DNA of 33,665 nucleotides. It comes from Candidatus Crickella equi. Its GTDB lineage: Bacteria; Bacillota; Clostridia; Peptostreptococcales; Anaerovoracaceae. A model generated the notes under the pieces. The model worked only from the letters and a program-made list of their open reading frames with translations, was not told where the DNA came from and did not search any database. Positions 16,635 to 24,716 of this stretch are shown in pieces (the first letter of the stretch is position 1; the number at the start of each line of letters is the position of its first letter). The position numbers and the translations under genes were made by a program. The stretch lies in contig JAGHUP010000025.1 of NCBI GenBank assembly GCA_018064755.1, forward strand, positions 1 to 33,665, written 5' to 3'.

Positions 16635-17825
16635 CTACTTAACGAGTTCAGCTGTATCCATAGCGATCATGAGCTCTTCCTCAGTTGGGATGATGAATAC
16701 CTTAACTGCTGAATCTTCTGTTGAAATCTCAACTTCCTTACCTCTGCAGTTGTTCTTCTCTTCATCGATCTTAACGCCCATGAATGCGAGGTTCTTGCAA
16801 GCCTCATAACGAGCTTCCTTAGAATTCTCGCCGATACCTGCTGTGAATACGATTGCATCAACGTGACCCATCTCAGCTGCATAAGCTCCGATATAGTGAC
16901 GAATTGACTTGTAGAGCATCTCGAGTGCAACCTGTGCATCGTGGTTGCCGCCTTCTGCTGCTGAAGTAACGTCTCTCATATCAGCGGAAACTCCGGATAC
17001 AGCGAGGAGACCGGACTTCTTGTTCAGCTCACTAACGATCTCGCTAGCGCTCTTACCAGTCTGCTCATTGATGAAGCTTACTACTGTAGGATCGAGTGTT
17101 CCGGAACGAGTTCCCATTACGAGACCATCGAGCGGAGTCAGACCCATTGATGTGTCATAGCACTTACCGTTCTTAACTGCAGTGATGGATGAACCATTAC
17201 CGAGGTGGCAAGTGATGATGTTGAGTTCTTCTGGCTTCTTGCCCATAATCTCTGCACAACGCTGAGCAACATATCTGTGGCTAGTTCCGTGTGCACCATA
17301 CTTACGGATGTGAAGCTTGTCATAGTACTCTCTTGGAATTGCATAGAGGAAACTCTCTTCTGGCATAGTCTGGTGGAAAGATGTATCGAATACAACTACT
17401 CCAGGTGCATTAGGGAGAACCTTCTCGCATGCGTTGATTCCAACGAGTGCTGGTGGATTGTGAAGAGGTCCGAGTACTGACAACTCGTCAATGCCCTTCT
17501 TAACTTCTTCAGTAACGATGCAGGACTTATCAAAGAGATATCCGCCCTGTACGATACGGTGACCAACTGCTGTAATCTCATCCATTGATGAAATAACTCC
17601 GTGCTCCTTATCAGTAAGAGCCTCGATAACCAGCTGCATTGCTACACCGTGGTCTGGAAGAGCGACATCCTTATCAAAGATTGTGCCCTCAGAAGTCTTG
17701 TAGTTCATATGACCATCAAGTCCGATTCTCTCACAGAGACCCTTAGCCATTACAGCCTTGTTCTCCATGTTAATCAGCTGATATTTCAGTGATGAACTTC
17801 CTGTGTTAACTACTAAAATAATCAT
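16635..17825 (-). CDS. ackA: Acetate kinase
   Basis: A 396-residue enzyme of the usual family length that makes ATP and acetate from acetyl phosphate and ADP. The first signature NTGSSSLKYQL is at residues 7-17. Further family motifs are GHRIVQGG, FDTSFHQTMPE, YGAHGTSHRYV, HLGNGSSI and GTRSGTLDP. Near the C terminus is FTAGIGENS. AAAGGAAG lies about 10 bases before the ATG at 17823-17825. It is upstream of, and codirectional with, the pyruvate:ferredoxin oxidoreductase gene, completing the route from pyruvate to acetate apart from phosphotransacetylase. Confidence 0.97.
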   Translation of the reverse strand: MIILVVNTGSSSLKYQLINMENKAVMAKGLCERIGLDGHMNYKTSEGTIFDKDVALPDHGVAMQLVIEALTDKEHGVISSMDEITAVGHRIVQGGYLFDKSCIVTEEVKKGIDELSVLGPLHNPPALVGINACEKVLPNAPGVVVFDTSFHQTMPEESFLYAIPREYYDKLHIRKYGAHGTSHRYVAQRCAEIMGKKPEELNIITCHLGNGSSITAVKNGKCYDTSMGLTPLDGLVMGTRSGTLDPTVVSFINEQTGKSASEIVSELNKKSGLLAVSGVSADMRDVTSAAEGGNHDAQVALEMLYKSIRHYIGAYAAEMGHVDAIVFTAGIGENSKEARYEACKNLAFMGVKIDEEKNNCRGKEVEISTEDSAVKVFIIPTEEELMIAMDTAELVK

Positions 17826-17860
17826 AGAAAATCAACTTCCTTTCGTAATTATTTTTCTCT

Positions 17861-17909
17861 AAGTCCAGACTTCCGCATTAAAGTCCAAACATACACTTAC
17901 ATTATAGCA
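17861..17909 (-). promoter_or_regulatory. ackA promoter with a 20-base-period direct repeat downstream
   Basis: On the minus strand an extended -10, TGC-TATAAT, has TATAAT at 17901-17906; the best -35 is the weak TTATAA at 17923-17928. In the leader that follows, AAGTCCA (plus-strand spelling) occurs at 17861-17867 and again at 17881-17887, exactly 20 bases apart, so on the same face of the helix. The first copy also forms AAGTC-CA-GACTT, a small palindrome. These could be a repressor site. Confidence 0.55.
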
Positions 17910-17971
17910 CTAACAGAAATTTTTATAAGCCCAAATGCCACTTTTTTACGCATTTTCAGCCAAAAAAACAT

Positions 17972-18003
17972 AAAAAATCAGGGAGCATATTTTTATGCTC
18001 CCT
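17972..18003 (-). terminator. Intrinsic terminator of the GH3-to-arginase operon
   Basis: On the minus strand AGGGAGCAT pairs with ATGCTCCCT (17980-17988 with 17995-18003), followed by GATTTTTTATG. It lies 17 bases after the arginase stop codon and is the first clear terminator below 27918 on this strand. Confidence 0.93.
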
Positions 18004-18019
18004 GTCTCTGATTTATCTT

Positions 18020-18931
18020 CTAATAATCAACTTTACCAAGTGCCGCGAGAACGAGCTCTGTGGCCAGCTTGGCGGTCTTATTCCTCTCATCCAGAATTGG
18101 GTTAACCTCGACGATATCCATACTGAGCAACTTGCCTGATTTAGCTATCAGCTTGACAGCTAGGAGTGCCTCTCTTGCAGTAATACCGTTTTCAACAGGG
18201 GTTCCTGTTCCCGGTGCATATTCAGGTGTAATCGCATCTACGTCGAATGACAGATGTATACCAACAGTTCCGTTACTTGCATCTGCTATAGCCTGCTCCA
18301 TAACGTCACGCATACCTCTCTTATCGATATCATAAATCGGATAAACGTTGAGACCAGCCTGTTTCATGCGATCCGCTTCTTTCGGGTCGAAGTCTCTTCC
18401 GCCAACCTGTGCTGCGTGAGATGGTTCAACAAAGCATGGTTTCTGTCCATAGTCTACCATTTCATCCGGACCCCATCCACAAACTGCCGAGAATGGCATT
18501 CCATGCATGTTTCCGGTGATAGTAGTCTTGTCACTATTCCAATCACCATGAGCATCAATCCAGATTACTCCGATTTTTCCTTCCTTCTCATAGTGCTTGG
18601 CCACCGCAGCAACACTTCCAGCTCCTATACTATGGTCACCGCCCATCACGATTGGAATTCTTCCCTCTTTCAGAGAATCTCGAACAGATTGGTATACCTG
18701 CTTGTTCGTCTCAACGACCTGATCAAACCGCAACATATTCTTTCTATCTTCGCCTTCACGAGGAGGAATAATATCGCCCTTGTCATAAACGTCATAACCC
18801 AGGTCTTCAAGATTTTCCTTGATATTCGCATAGCGAATTGCCAGAGGACCCATAGCTACACCCTTTCTGGATGCACCAAAGTCGATCTGAACTCCTACAA
18901 GATCGATTCTTTTATTATTATTAAGATTCAT
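18020..18931 (-). CDS. rocF: Arginase (ureohydrolase family)
   Basis: A 303-residue enzyme of the arginase/agmatinase family, expected to hydrolyse arginine to ornithine and urea with two Mn2+ ions. Metal-binding motifs are GGDHS, DAHGDWN and SFDVDAITPEYAPGTG; GNMHGMP is also present. The RocF-like beginning (IDLVGVQIDFGASRKGVAMGP) favours arginase over agmatinase. The chosen start is the ATG at 18929-18931 behind AGGGG; a longer frame to 18985 would overlap the preceding regulator gene by 50 bases and has no better ribosome site. It is 4 bases after the DtxR-like gene and last in the operon. No other arginine-pathway gene is in the window. Confidence 0.9.
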   Translation of the reverse strand: MNLNNNKRIDLVGVQIDFGASRKGVAMGPLAIRYANIKENLEDLGYDVYDKGDIIPPREGEDRKNMLRFDQVVETNKQVYQSVRDSLKEGRIPIVMGGDHSIGAGSVAAVAKHYEKEGKIGVIWIDAHGDWNSDKTTITGNMHGMPFSAVCGWGPDEMVDYGQKPCFVEPSHAAQVGGRDFDPKEADRMKQAGLNVYPIYDIDKRGMRDVMEQAIADASNGTVGIHLSFDVDAITPEYAPGTGTPVENGITAREALLAVKLIAKSGKLLSMDIVEVNPILDERNKTAKLATELVLAALGKVDY

Positions 18932-18935
18932 GCTA

Positions 18936-19307
18936 TTACCCCTTGTTCTCTTCGACGTATTTGCAGATTGCCAGATAGGTATCATTACTGATAACGTGTT
19001 CTATCTGACATGCATCTTCCTCGGCTTGTTCCTCTTCTACTCCTAGCAATTCTAAGAATGATACCAAAGCGACATGTCTCTCGTAAGTACGCTTGGCGAT
19101 TTCAAGTCCAGGTGGTGTGAACGTTATAGGTCCGTTCGACTCCATATTGATATATCCGCTTTCTCTAAGTCTTTTTACAGCATAAGAAACGCTCGGTTTG
19201 GTAACACCGAGATGTTTTGCTATATCAATTGATCTGATATAGCCGTATTTATTCTGGAGAATTAACATTGTCTCCAGATAATCTTCTGCTGACTGTTGAA
19301 TTTTCAT
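18936..19307 (-). CDS. Short DtxR/MntR-family metal-dependent regulator
   Basis: A 123-residue transcription regulator with only the two N-terminal domains of the family: a winged helix-turn-helix (about 1-65, with IAKHLGVTKPSVSYAVKRLRESGYI) and a dimerisation/metal domain. It lacks the C-terminal SH3-like domain of DtxR, as MntR does. Probable metal ligands are D9, E12, H78, C100, E103 and H104. D9 is the residue MntR has, while C100 sits where MntR has Glu and DtxR/IdeR has Cys, so metal preference is uncertain. Its start has only a weak ribosome site (AGAGAATAAC). The neighbour downstream, arginase, is a manganese enzyme, which makes Mn2+-linked control a reasonable guess. Confidence 0.88.
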   Translation of the reverse strand: MKIQQSAEDYLETMLILQNKYGYIRSIDIAKHLGVTKPSVSYAVKRLRESGYINMESNGPITFTPPGLEIAKRTYERHVALVSFLELLGVEEEQAEEDACQIEHVISNDTYLAICKYVEENKG

Positions 19308-19323
19308 TATATTAAGTTATTCT

Positions 19324-19911
19324 CTAGCCTACATTACCTTGTACTGGCACGAAAATATCATTTGCTGTATCCATCAGCAAGTCCTGAGTGCAGCCATTGT
19401 CCATTCCAAGGCTGTAGAGAATTCCAGGCGCTACATCAAGCCAAGCGATGAATCCTGCTTCTCCCTCGTTAAAAGCACAAATGCCCTCACAGTAATCAAC
19501 ATCTACGCTTGCGCAAGCACTCCATTCATAATTCAGACCAGATAGAGCAGCACCAATCTGAGTTCCATCGTTCAGTGCATCAACCAACTTGTCCATTGAA
19601 ACCTCTGTTCCATCGGTATTAGCCATAATGTTTGTAATGCCTGTTGGCTGTGCTCTATAACAGAATTCTTTGCCGTCAACTGTGAATGCTACCTGGGAAA
19701 TCATTTCCTGACCATCAGCCTCAATATATGAATACTGAACGTCCTCTGCATTTTCAGGAGCCTTGATATCAACACCACCCTTTTCAATGAGTTCATCGTA
19801 TGTGCACTCAATTACAGGATTAGCAACTTCGCTACTTTCTTCCTTTTCTCCACATGCACACATAGCAAACACCATCATTAACGACAGCATAACAACTAAA
19901 AACTTTTTCAT
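19324..19911 (-). CDS. Small secreted lipoprotein of unknown function
   Basis: A 195-residue protein with a lipoprotein signal peptide: MKK, a hydrophobic stretch (4-16) and MCAC-G, with C20 the likely lipidated cysteine, followed by the acidic, serine-rich linker GEKEESSE. The mature part (about 35-195) contains DIKAPENAEDVQYSYIEADG and QVAFTVDGKEFCYRAQP, a pattern I associate with extracytoplasmic lipoproteins of gut Clostridia, but I know no function for them. Four cysteines in the mature part could form disulfides. The start is the ATG at 19909-19911 behind AAGGAGG; the longer frame to 19974 reads through the gene for the small peptide and is rejected. It begins 1 base after that peptide's stop codon. 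Confidence 0.82.
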   Translation of the reverse strand: MKKFLVVMLSLMMVFAMCACGEKEESSEVANPVIECTYDELIEKGGVDIKAPENAEDVQYSYIEADGQEMISQVAFTVDGKEFCYRAQPTGITNIMANTDGTEVSMDKLVDALNDGTQIGAALSGLNYEWSACASVDVDYCEGICAFNEGEAGFIAWLDVAPGILYSLGMDNGCTQDLLMDTANDIFVPVQGNVG

Positions 19912-19912
19912 T

Positions 19913-20059
19913 TTATTTATCCTCCTTATTTTTCTCATGAAGGAAAGTCTCTCCTGCCTTATTTGCTCCAGCAATCAGCAATGCACCGCCTGCAACACCA
20001 ACGCCGATAATCTTCAGCAGAGTCTTAGCTAAACTAGGTTTATTCTCGTTCTTGCTCAT
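19913..20059 (-). CDS. 48-residue membrane peptide
   Basis: A small open frame missed by length cut-offs. It starts at the ATG 20057-20059 with AGGAGG 6-7 bases upstream, and it ends at 19913, 1 base before the lipoprotein start. It fills the gap between two operon genes. The peptide begins MSKNENKPSL, has one hydrophobic, glycine- and alanine-rich helix (about residues 17-33, IIGVGVAGGALLIAGAN) and a charged end (ETFLHEKNKEDK). The stop and the ribosome site of the next gene overlap, which indicates translational coupling. The function is unknown; it might be a subunit or regulator of the membrane proteins in the operon. Confidence 0.75.
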   Translation of the reverse strand: MSKNENKPSLAKTLLKIIGVGVAGGALLIAGANKAGETFLHEKNKEDK

Positions 20060-20073
20060 AACATACCTCCTAT

Positions 20074-21000
20074 CTATAACAAGGTAATTACTACAGTGCC
20101 GCCTATCATAGCAAGCACGCCTATGATCTTAATCGCAGTGACGGGTTTCTTATCGATACCCAAGAAACCTACTGCGTCAATAACAAGTCCGCCAATCATA
20201 AAACCTATCAGGTTCATAATTGATACCATACCAGCTCCGATAATAGGTGCTGTAATTGCGTTAGTACCAACAATAATTACACCCATCGAGCCACCGGTTA
20301 CCATATACCATTTGAACGGAATATCTTCGCCCTTGGAAAACAACCCATTATGTCCTCTAGCGATGAAGAGAAGAGCAATCAACAATGCCGTTCCAATAAA
20401 TCCAACAGACATTGATATTGTCGTTCCCATCCAGCTGTTTCCAGCTACTTTTCCAAGTGTTCCATTGATTGCAATCTGTAGTCCACAGAGAACTCCAACG
20501 ATGAATGCGAGAATCATATACAGAGGTGGATACTGCTGATGAGCAGCGCCCTCTTCACTAGTAGTTCTCGATGCCAGAATAACTCCGCCAATCAGTATCA
20601 ACGCACCAATTGCGCGAGATACAGTCATTGAAATCTGTGGTGATTCAAACAATCCGAACTGGTCAATAATCAGGCTCGCCGCTATCTGGCCGAATGATGT
20701 CATAACGACTACCATAGCGCTACCAATATGTGGCAGGCATACTATGCTAAGAACTACAATCCCAACTCCGCATAAGCCACCAGTCCATATCCACCATGGA
20801 TACTGGGCGATGTCGGCAAACGGAATATGAATCCCGCCCTGGGTTAGCACATCAATTAAGACAAGGATAATAACTGCGGTACCAAAAGAAACCAACGTAG
20901 AGATATACGGTGATTTAACTTTAGCTCCCAGACTACCATTGATGCTAGTCTGGGTCGGCTGAGCCAGGCCAGCAATTAATCCTAAAACATATGCAAACAA
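20074..21000 (-). CDS. YdcZ/DUF606-type DMT superfamily transporter (TTG start)
   Basis: A 308-residue membrane protein with about ten hydrophobic segments made of two homologous halves. The first begins LGLIAGLAQPTQTSINGSLGAKVKSP and the second LAFIVGVLCGLQIAINGTLGKVAGN, the duplicated (Q/N)xxINGxLG pattern of the DMT_YdcZ (DUF606) group. Substrates of this group are mostly unknown. The start codon is TTG (20998-21000), directly after the TAA of the preceding gene (21001-21003), with AGAAGGA about 8 bases upstream; no ATG is available nearby in frame. The zero-base spacing points to translational coupling with the phosphatase-ATPase gene. Confidence 0.85.
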   Translation of the reverse strand: MFAYVLGLIAGLAQPTQTSINGSLGAKVKSPYISTLVSFGTAVIILVLIDVLTQGGIHIPFADIAQYPWWIWTGGLCGVGIVVLSIVCLPHIGSAMVVVMTSFGQIAASLIIDQFGLFESPQISMTVSRAIGALILIGGVILASRTTSEEGAAHQQYPPLYMILAFIVGVLCGLQIAINGTLGKVAGNSWMGTTISMSVGFIGTALLIALLFIARGHNGLFSKGEDIPFKWYMVTGGSMGVIIVGTNAITAPIIGAGMVSIMNLIGFMIGGLVIDAVGFLGIDKKPVTAIKIIGVLAMIGGTVVITLL

Positions 21001-22977
21001 TTACTTATCCTTCTTTTTTATATCTTCTTCCTTAGTGAACATTTTAGTAATAGACAGAATATTATGATGTTCTTCATATCTGTAGGAAACATCATCCATC
21101 TGTTTCTTAACGATGAAGATACCAAGACCACCGATATCTCTTTCCTCTGCAGGGAGATTAGTAAGTGGATCCTCCTGTGTAAGTGGATTGTAAGGAGTAC
21201 CGCTATCTATGAATTCGATAGTAAGACCAGTTACCTTATCTCCCTCTTCAACAGGAATTACATTCAGTGTGGCCTGTCCAACTCTTGGTTCGCCTGTTTT
21301 CTCATCAATATATGCAAATTTAGCTATGTTACTGTACAGCTCGTCAATTGCGATATTAATCTTAGCTACATCAGTCATAGGCACATTGTACTTGGACATG
21401 ATTCCTTCTACGAATTCTGTAACGTAATTAACATGCTCTGTTGTAGTTGTAACAGTAATTGAATTGTTTGAGCGAGTTCCAAGACCATCAGGTCCAAGAT
21501 AATTGAATGCCAGCATTGTAATATCATCGAACTGCGGAGCGACATCAACGAATTGATTAACATCAACCTTAACTGCCTCAATCATTTCCTCAGTGTTCTT
21601 CCACTCCTTGGAATTAAGGCATTTCTGAAGTCTATCCTCACCGTACAGCTCGTTATTAGCATCTGTTGCCTCGGTTACACCATCTGTATACAGGAAGATA
21701 GTATCTCCCGGATACATACTGAAAGATGAAGTCTTATATCTAAGGCCTTCCATTCCTGCAAGTACGAATCCTGGCTTGGTATGTAAATACTCGAACTCAC
21801 AATTGGATCCTGGCAGTCCGTCTTCAACTTTCTCACCCCTTCTTACCATAGGAGGATTATGTCCTGCGTTAACAGTGTACACACGACCTGTCTTCAGGTT
21901 AATAATTGCCATGAATGAAGTAACGAACAATCCGGCGTCATTGCCCTCGCAGAGGAGCTCGTTTACTTTGGTATAAACCTGACCAGCATTGATGCCCATG
22001 CATGCGTGATCCTTGATAAGAGTCTTAGCTGTTACCATGAACAAAGCTGCAGGTACGCCCTTGCCCGATACGTCTCCGATTACCAGTCCGAGATGGTCTT
22101 CGTCGATTAGGAAGTAATCATAGAAGTCTCCTCCTACTTCCTTGGCAGGTGTCATGCTTGCGAAGATATCAATATCATTACGCTCTGGGAATGGTGGGAA
22201 AATTGTTGGCAGCAGATTAGCCTGAATATCCGTAGCAAGACTCAGCTCTGATTCGATACGTGAGCTCTTGTTAACGATTTCTCTCTGTTCAAGTACCATC
22301 TCCTTACCTCTGCCGGCAACCTTGATACAAATCAAAGCAACCATAGAGTACAGAATAACCGTAGGAACATAGTGATACCTAATGTATGCATGTTTGTAGA
22401 TTTCAAGATCAACCAATTCACCTACAACATCAGCAAATCTTCTGCCATTAAGTTCTATAACATCGGCCCCGGCTATCGCATTATTAACGTTGTTGAGATT
22501 AAGCATACCGATATCTGCAGTCATCTGAACGAAAACCCACATCAGACCCAGCGATACAATAATGGTCTGAATTGTGAAGTTCTTATTGTAATATCTTGTT
22601 GATACAACCAGTGGAAATACGATACACAGTTCAACTGTATAGGTCATGATTGATGACATCAACGCAATAACCAGAATATATTGTAGCATCAGCAGATACT
22701 TAATCCACGGCTTTTCATTCTTGAAAATCTTGGCAATAATGCACGGAATAATCAATAGCGGTGTGCATCTGAAGAAAGCTGCATCGAAAACGCTCTGGTC
22801 TAAGGCAAAAGCATTGAAATACTTATTGGCTGCCCAGCAGAGTCCAAGGACAACAGCAAGCAGCAGCATGCTGATCATCAAGGTTTTATTACCTTCCTGC
22901 TCACTCTTCCACAACACTTCTTCAGTTTTAAACTGGTCTTTAGCAAATTTCTTAAGTCTGGCACTTGCCGCACTCAT
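21001..22977 (-). CDS. Membrane SpoIIE-type phosphatase fused to an RsbW-like ATPase domain
   Basis: A 658-residue protein. Residues 30-222 hold about six membrane segments. A coiled linker (about 223-245) leads to a PP2C phosphatase of the RsbU/SpoIIE type (about 245-493), with metal-binding VGGDFYD (281-287), GDVSGKG (301-307), TDGVTEA (431-437) and DD (484-485). Residues about 505-650 are an anti-sigma-kinase-like HATPase domain with an intact N-box (DELYSN, N550), G1 box (D591-S-G593) and G2 box (GGLG 616-619). In partner switching, such kinases phosphorylate and such phosphatases dephosphorylate STAS anti-anti-sigma factors. Having both in one chain is notable. The start has AGGGG upstream. 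Confidence 0.92.
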   Translation of the reverse strand: MSAASARLKKFAKDQFKTEEVLWKSEQEGNKTLMISMLLLAVVLGLCWAANKYFNAFALDQSVFDAAFFRCTPLLIIPCIIAKIFKNEKPWIKYLLMLQYILVIALMSSIMTYTVELCIVFPLVVSTRYYNKNFTIQTIIVSLGLMWVFVQMTADIGMLNLNNVNNAIAGADVIELNGRRFADVVGELVDLEIYKHAYIRYHYVPTVILYSMVALICIKVAGRGKEMVLEQREIVNKSSRIESELSLATDIQANLLPTIFPPFPERNDIDIFASMTPAKEVGGDFYDYFLIDEDHLGLVIGDVSGKGVPAALFMVTAKTLIKDHACMGINAGQVYTKVNELLCEGNDAGLFVTSFMAIINLKTGRVYTVNAGHNPPMVRRGEKVEDGLPGSNCEFEYLHTKPGFVLAGMEGLRYKTSSFSMYPGDTIFLYTDGVTEATDANNELYGEDRLQKCLNSKEWKNTEEMIEAVKVDVNQFVDVAPQFDDITMLAFNYLGPDGLGTRSNNSITVTTTTEHVNYVTEFVEGIMSKYNVPMTDVAKINIAIDELYSNIAKFAYIDEKTGEPRVGQATLNVIPVEEGDKVTGLTIEFIDSGTPYNPLTQEDPLTNLPAEERDIGGLGIFIVKKQMDDVSYRYEEHHNILSITKMFTKEEDIKKKDK

Positions 22978-22998
22978 TTCTAATCCCCCTATAATACC

Positions 22999-24690
22999 TT
23001 AAAACTCTTGCATTCTACTCTTATACTCGAGACAAATCATAGTAATATCGTCGAACTGAGGTGCCTCAGCTACGAATTCATCGATATCAGATTTAACCGC
23101 TGGCAGCAATTCGTGAATTGACTTGCTAGCATGCTTCTCAAGTGAGTTCTCCAATCTCTCCATTCCGAAGAGATGATTATCCTTGTTAGTTGCTTCAGTA
23201 ACTCCATCAGTATACTCGAAAACTCTATCACCAGGTTCGAGCATGATTGAGTTAGACTTGTATTTAATGCCTTCCATGCCAGCGAGCACGAATCCAGCCT
23301 TGATTGGGTATGGATTGAATTTTTCACCGGCTTTGGAGATAAATGGTGTCTCGTGTCCAGCGTTAACATATCTAAACTCTCCTGTAACGAGGTCGAGAAC
23401 GCCTTCGAAAGCTGTAATAAACAATCCTTCAGAATTGGACTGGCACAGCAGATCATTTACCTCAGTAAATACATCGCCAAGGTCTACACCTGGTGTAGTG
23501 TGGTCCTTGATAAGTGTCTTACCGATAACCATGAACAGTGCAGCCGGTACTCCCTTACCGGATACATCAGCTGCAACGATTGCCACGTGAGTATCATCTA
23601 CCATAAAGAAGTCATAGAAGTCTCCTCCTACTTCCTTGGCAGGGTTCATTGTTGCGTATACATCAACCTCTTCAATTTCAGGAAATGCCGGAAAGATACA
23701 TGGCAGCATTGATGCCTGTATGTTAGTAGCTACATCAAGCTCTGCTCCAATACGTTCCTTTTCAGCAGTAACCTTAGTCAGGTTGTCGATATAATCATTG
23801 AGATCATGTTCCATCTTAAGCACTGATTTGGAAAGGTTCTCAATTTCGTCACCAGTCTTGATGTTCTCCAGCTTGTCAGACATCTGGTTCTCGTTCTCAA
23901 CGAAGTTTGCTGTTTCATGAGCAACCGTATTGATTGGACTAATAACCTTCTTCAGAAGATATGCTACGAAAATTGCAATTCCCAGAACTACGATTAAGAA
24001 TGTGAAAGCAAGAGTCTTCTTCAGGTATGCAGACAGCGATGACTGAATTGTAGTCATAGGGATTTCAACCCCCAGTGCGAGATTTTCATCATCACCCATA
24101 GGCACTGTAATCAATGCTGTTGTGTTATATCCGTAATCAGACTGAGATTCGAAATAATTATTAACTCTCTTGCCAGTCTTTACAATTTGTGTTGTTGGCT
24201 CGATGAAATCAGGATTGATAGGGCTCTGGTTACCCAATACATATGAATATTCTTCTTCTGCATAACAATCGAATACATATGTGAATGGGTTCCATCCGTC
24301 CTTTGTTCCCTTATAATCATTCAGAACATCAAGGTTGCAATAAACCAGATAAATATCATTGGCACCCATATTCTCTCTGAGATTCAGGAACTGTGCTCTA
24401 ATTTTCTGATACTTATCACTTGCGATGATTTCGTCAATCTGTTTCTGGTCGAAATTGCCGTTTGAATAATCTTTGGCAATCTTTCCATATTCCTTAGCTG
24501 TTGCTTCATCAATCAATCCAGCAGCAGAATGAGCAATCTGATACGCCTGATCATTGTACTGCTTCTCAATATCCGCTTTGAATTCGTTGTAACCTGTTAT
24601 GCAGGATACTGTAATAATAGCAAGTCCAAGGATTACAAATCCAAGGATAAACTTCATGGTAAGTTTGGATTTCTTACTCTTATTTTCCAT
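22999..24690 (-). CDS. Membrane sensor with HAMP and SpoIIE-type phosphatase domains
   Basis: A 563-residue signalling protein. Membrane helices at about 12-32 and 228-248 enclose an extracytoplasmic sensor of about 195 residues. A HAMP domain (about 249-305) and a short coiled coil follow. The RsbU/SpoIIE-type PP2C phosphatase occupies about 315-556, with VGGDFYD (354-360), ADVSGKG (374-380), TDGVTEA (494-500) and DD (547-548). The layout matches an external-signal-driven phosphatase acting on a phosphorylated regulator. Its catalytic domain is very similar to that of the following gene (NIQASMLPCIFPAFPE here against DIQANLLPTIFPPFPE), so the two probably arose by duplication and may share a target. 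It is 26 bases below the MATE fusion gene and 21 bases above the next gene. Confidence 0.92.
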   Translation of the reverse strand: MENKSKKSKLTMKFILGFVILGLAIITVSCITGYNEFKADIEKQYNDQAYQIAHSAAGLIDEATAKEYGKIAKDYSNGNFDQKQIDEIIASDKYQKIRAQFLNLRENMGANDIYLVYCNLDVLNDYKGTKDGWNPFTYVFDCYAEEEYSYVLGNQSPINPDFIEPTTQIVKTGKRVNNYFESQSDYGYNTTALITVPMGDDENLALGVEIPMTTIQSSLSAYLKKTLAFTFLIVVLGIAIFVAYLLKKVISPINTVAHETANFVENENQMSDKLENIKTGDEIENLSKSVLKMEHDLNDYIDNLTKVTAEKERIGAELDVATNIQASMLPCIFPAFPEIEEVDVYATMNPAKEVGGDFYDFFMVDDTHVAIVAADVSGKGVPAALFMVIGKTLIKDHTTPGVDLGDVFTEVNDLLCQSNSEGLFITAFEGVLDLVTGEFRYVNAGHETPFISKAGEKFNPYPIKAGFVLAGMEGIKYKSNSIMLEPGDRVFEYTDGVTEATNKDNHLFGMERLENSLEKHASKSIHELLPAVKSDIDEFVAEAPQFDDITMICLEYKSRMQEF

Positions 24691-24716
24691 CTTACTTCCC
24701 CCTTAGTTCTAAATAG

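Noticed and set aside
18932-18985. 18-residue extension of arginase
   Set aside because: It would overlap the DtxR-like gene, and AGGGG precedes the internal ATG at 18931.
19912-19974. Extension of the lipoprotein in front of MKKFLVVML
   Set aside because: It would hide the signal peptide behind 21 charged residues and overlap the small peptide gene; AAGGAGG precedes the shorter start.
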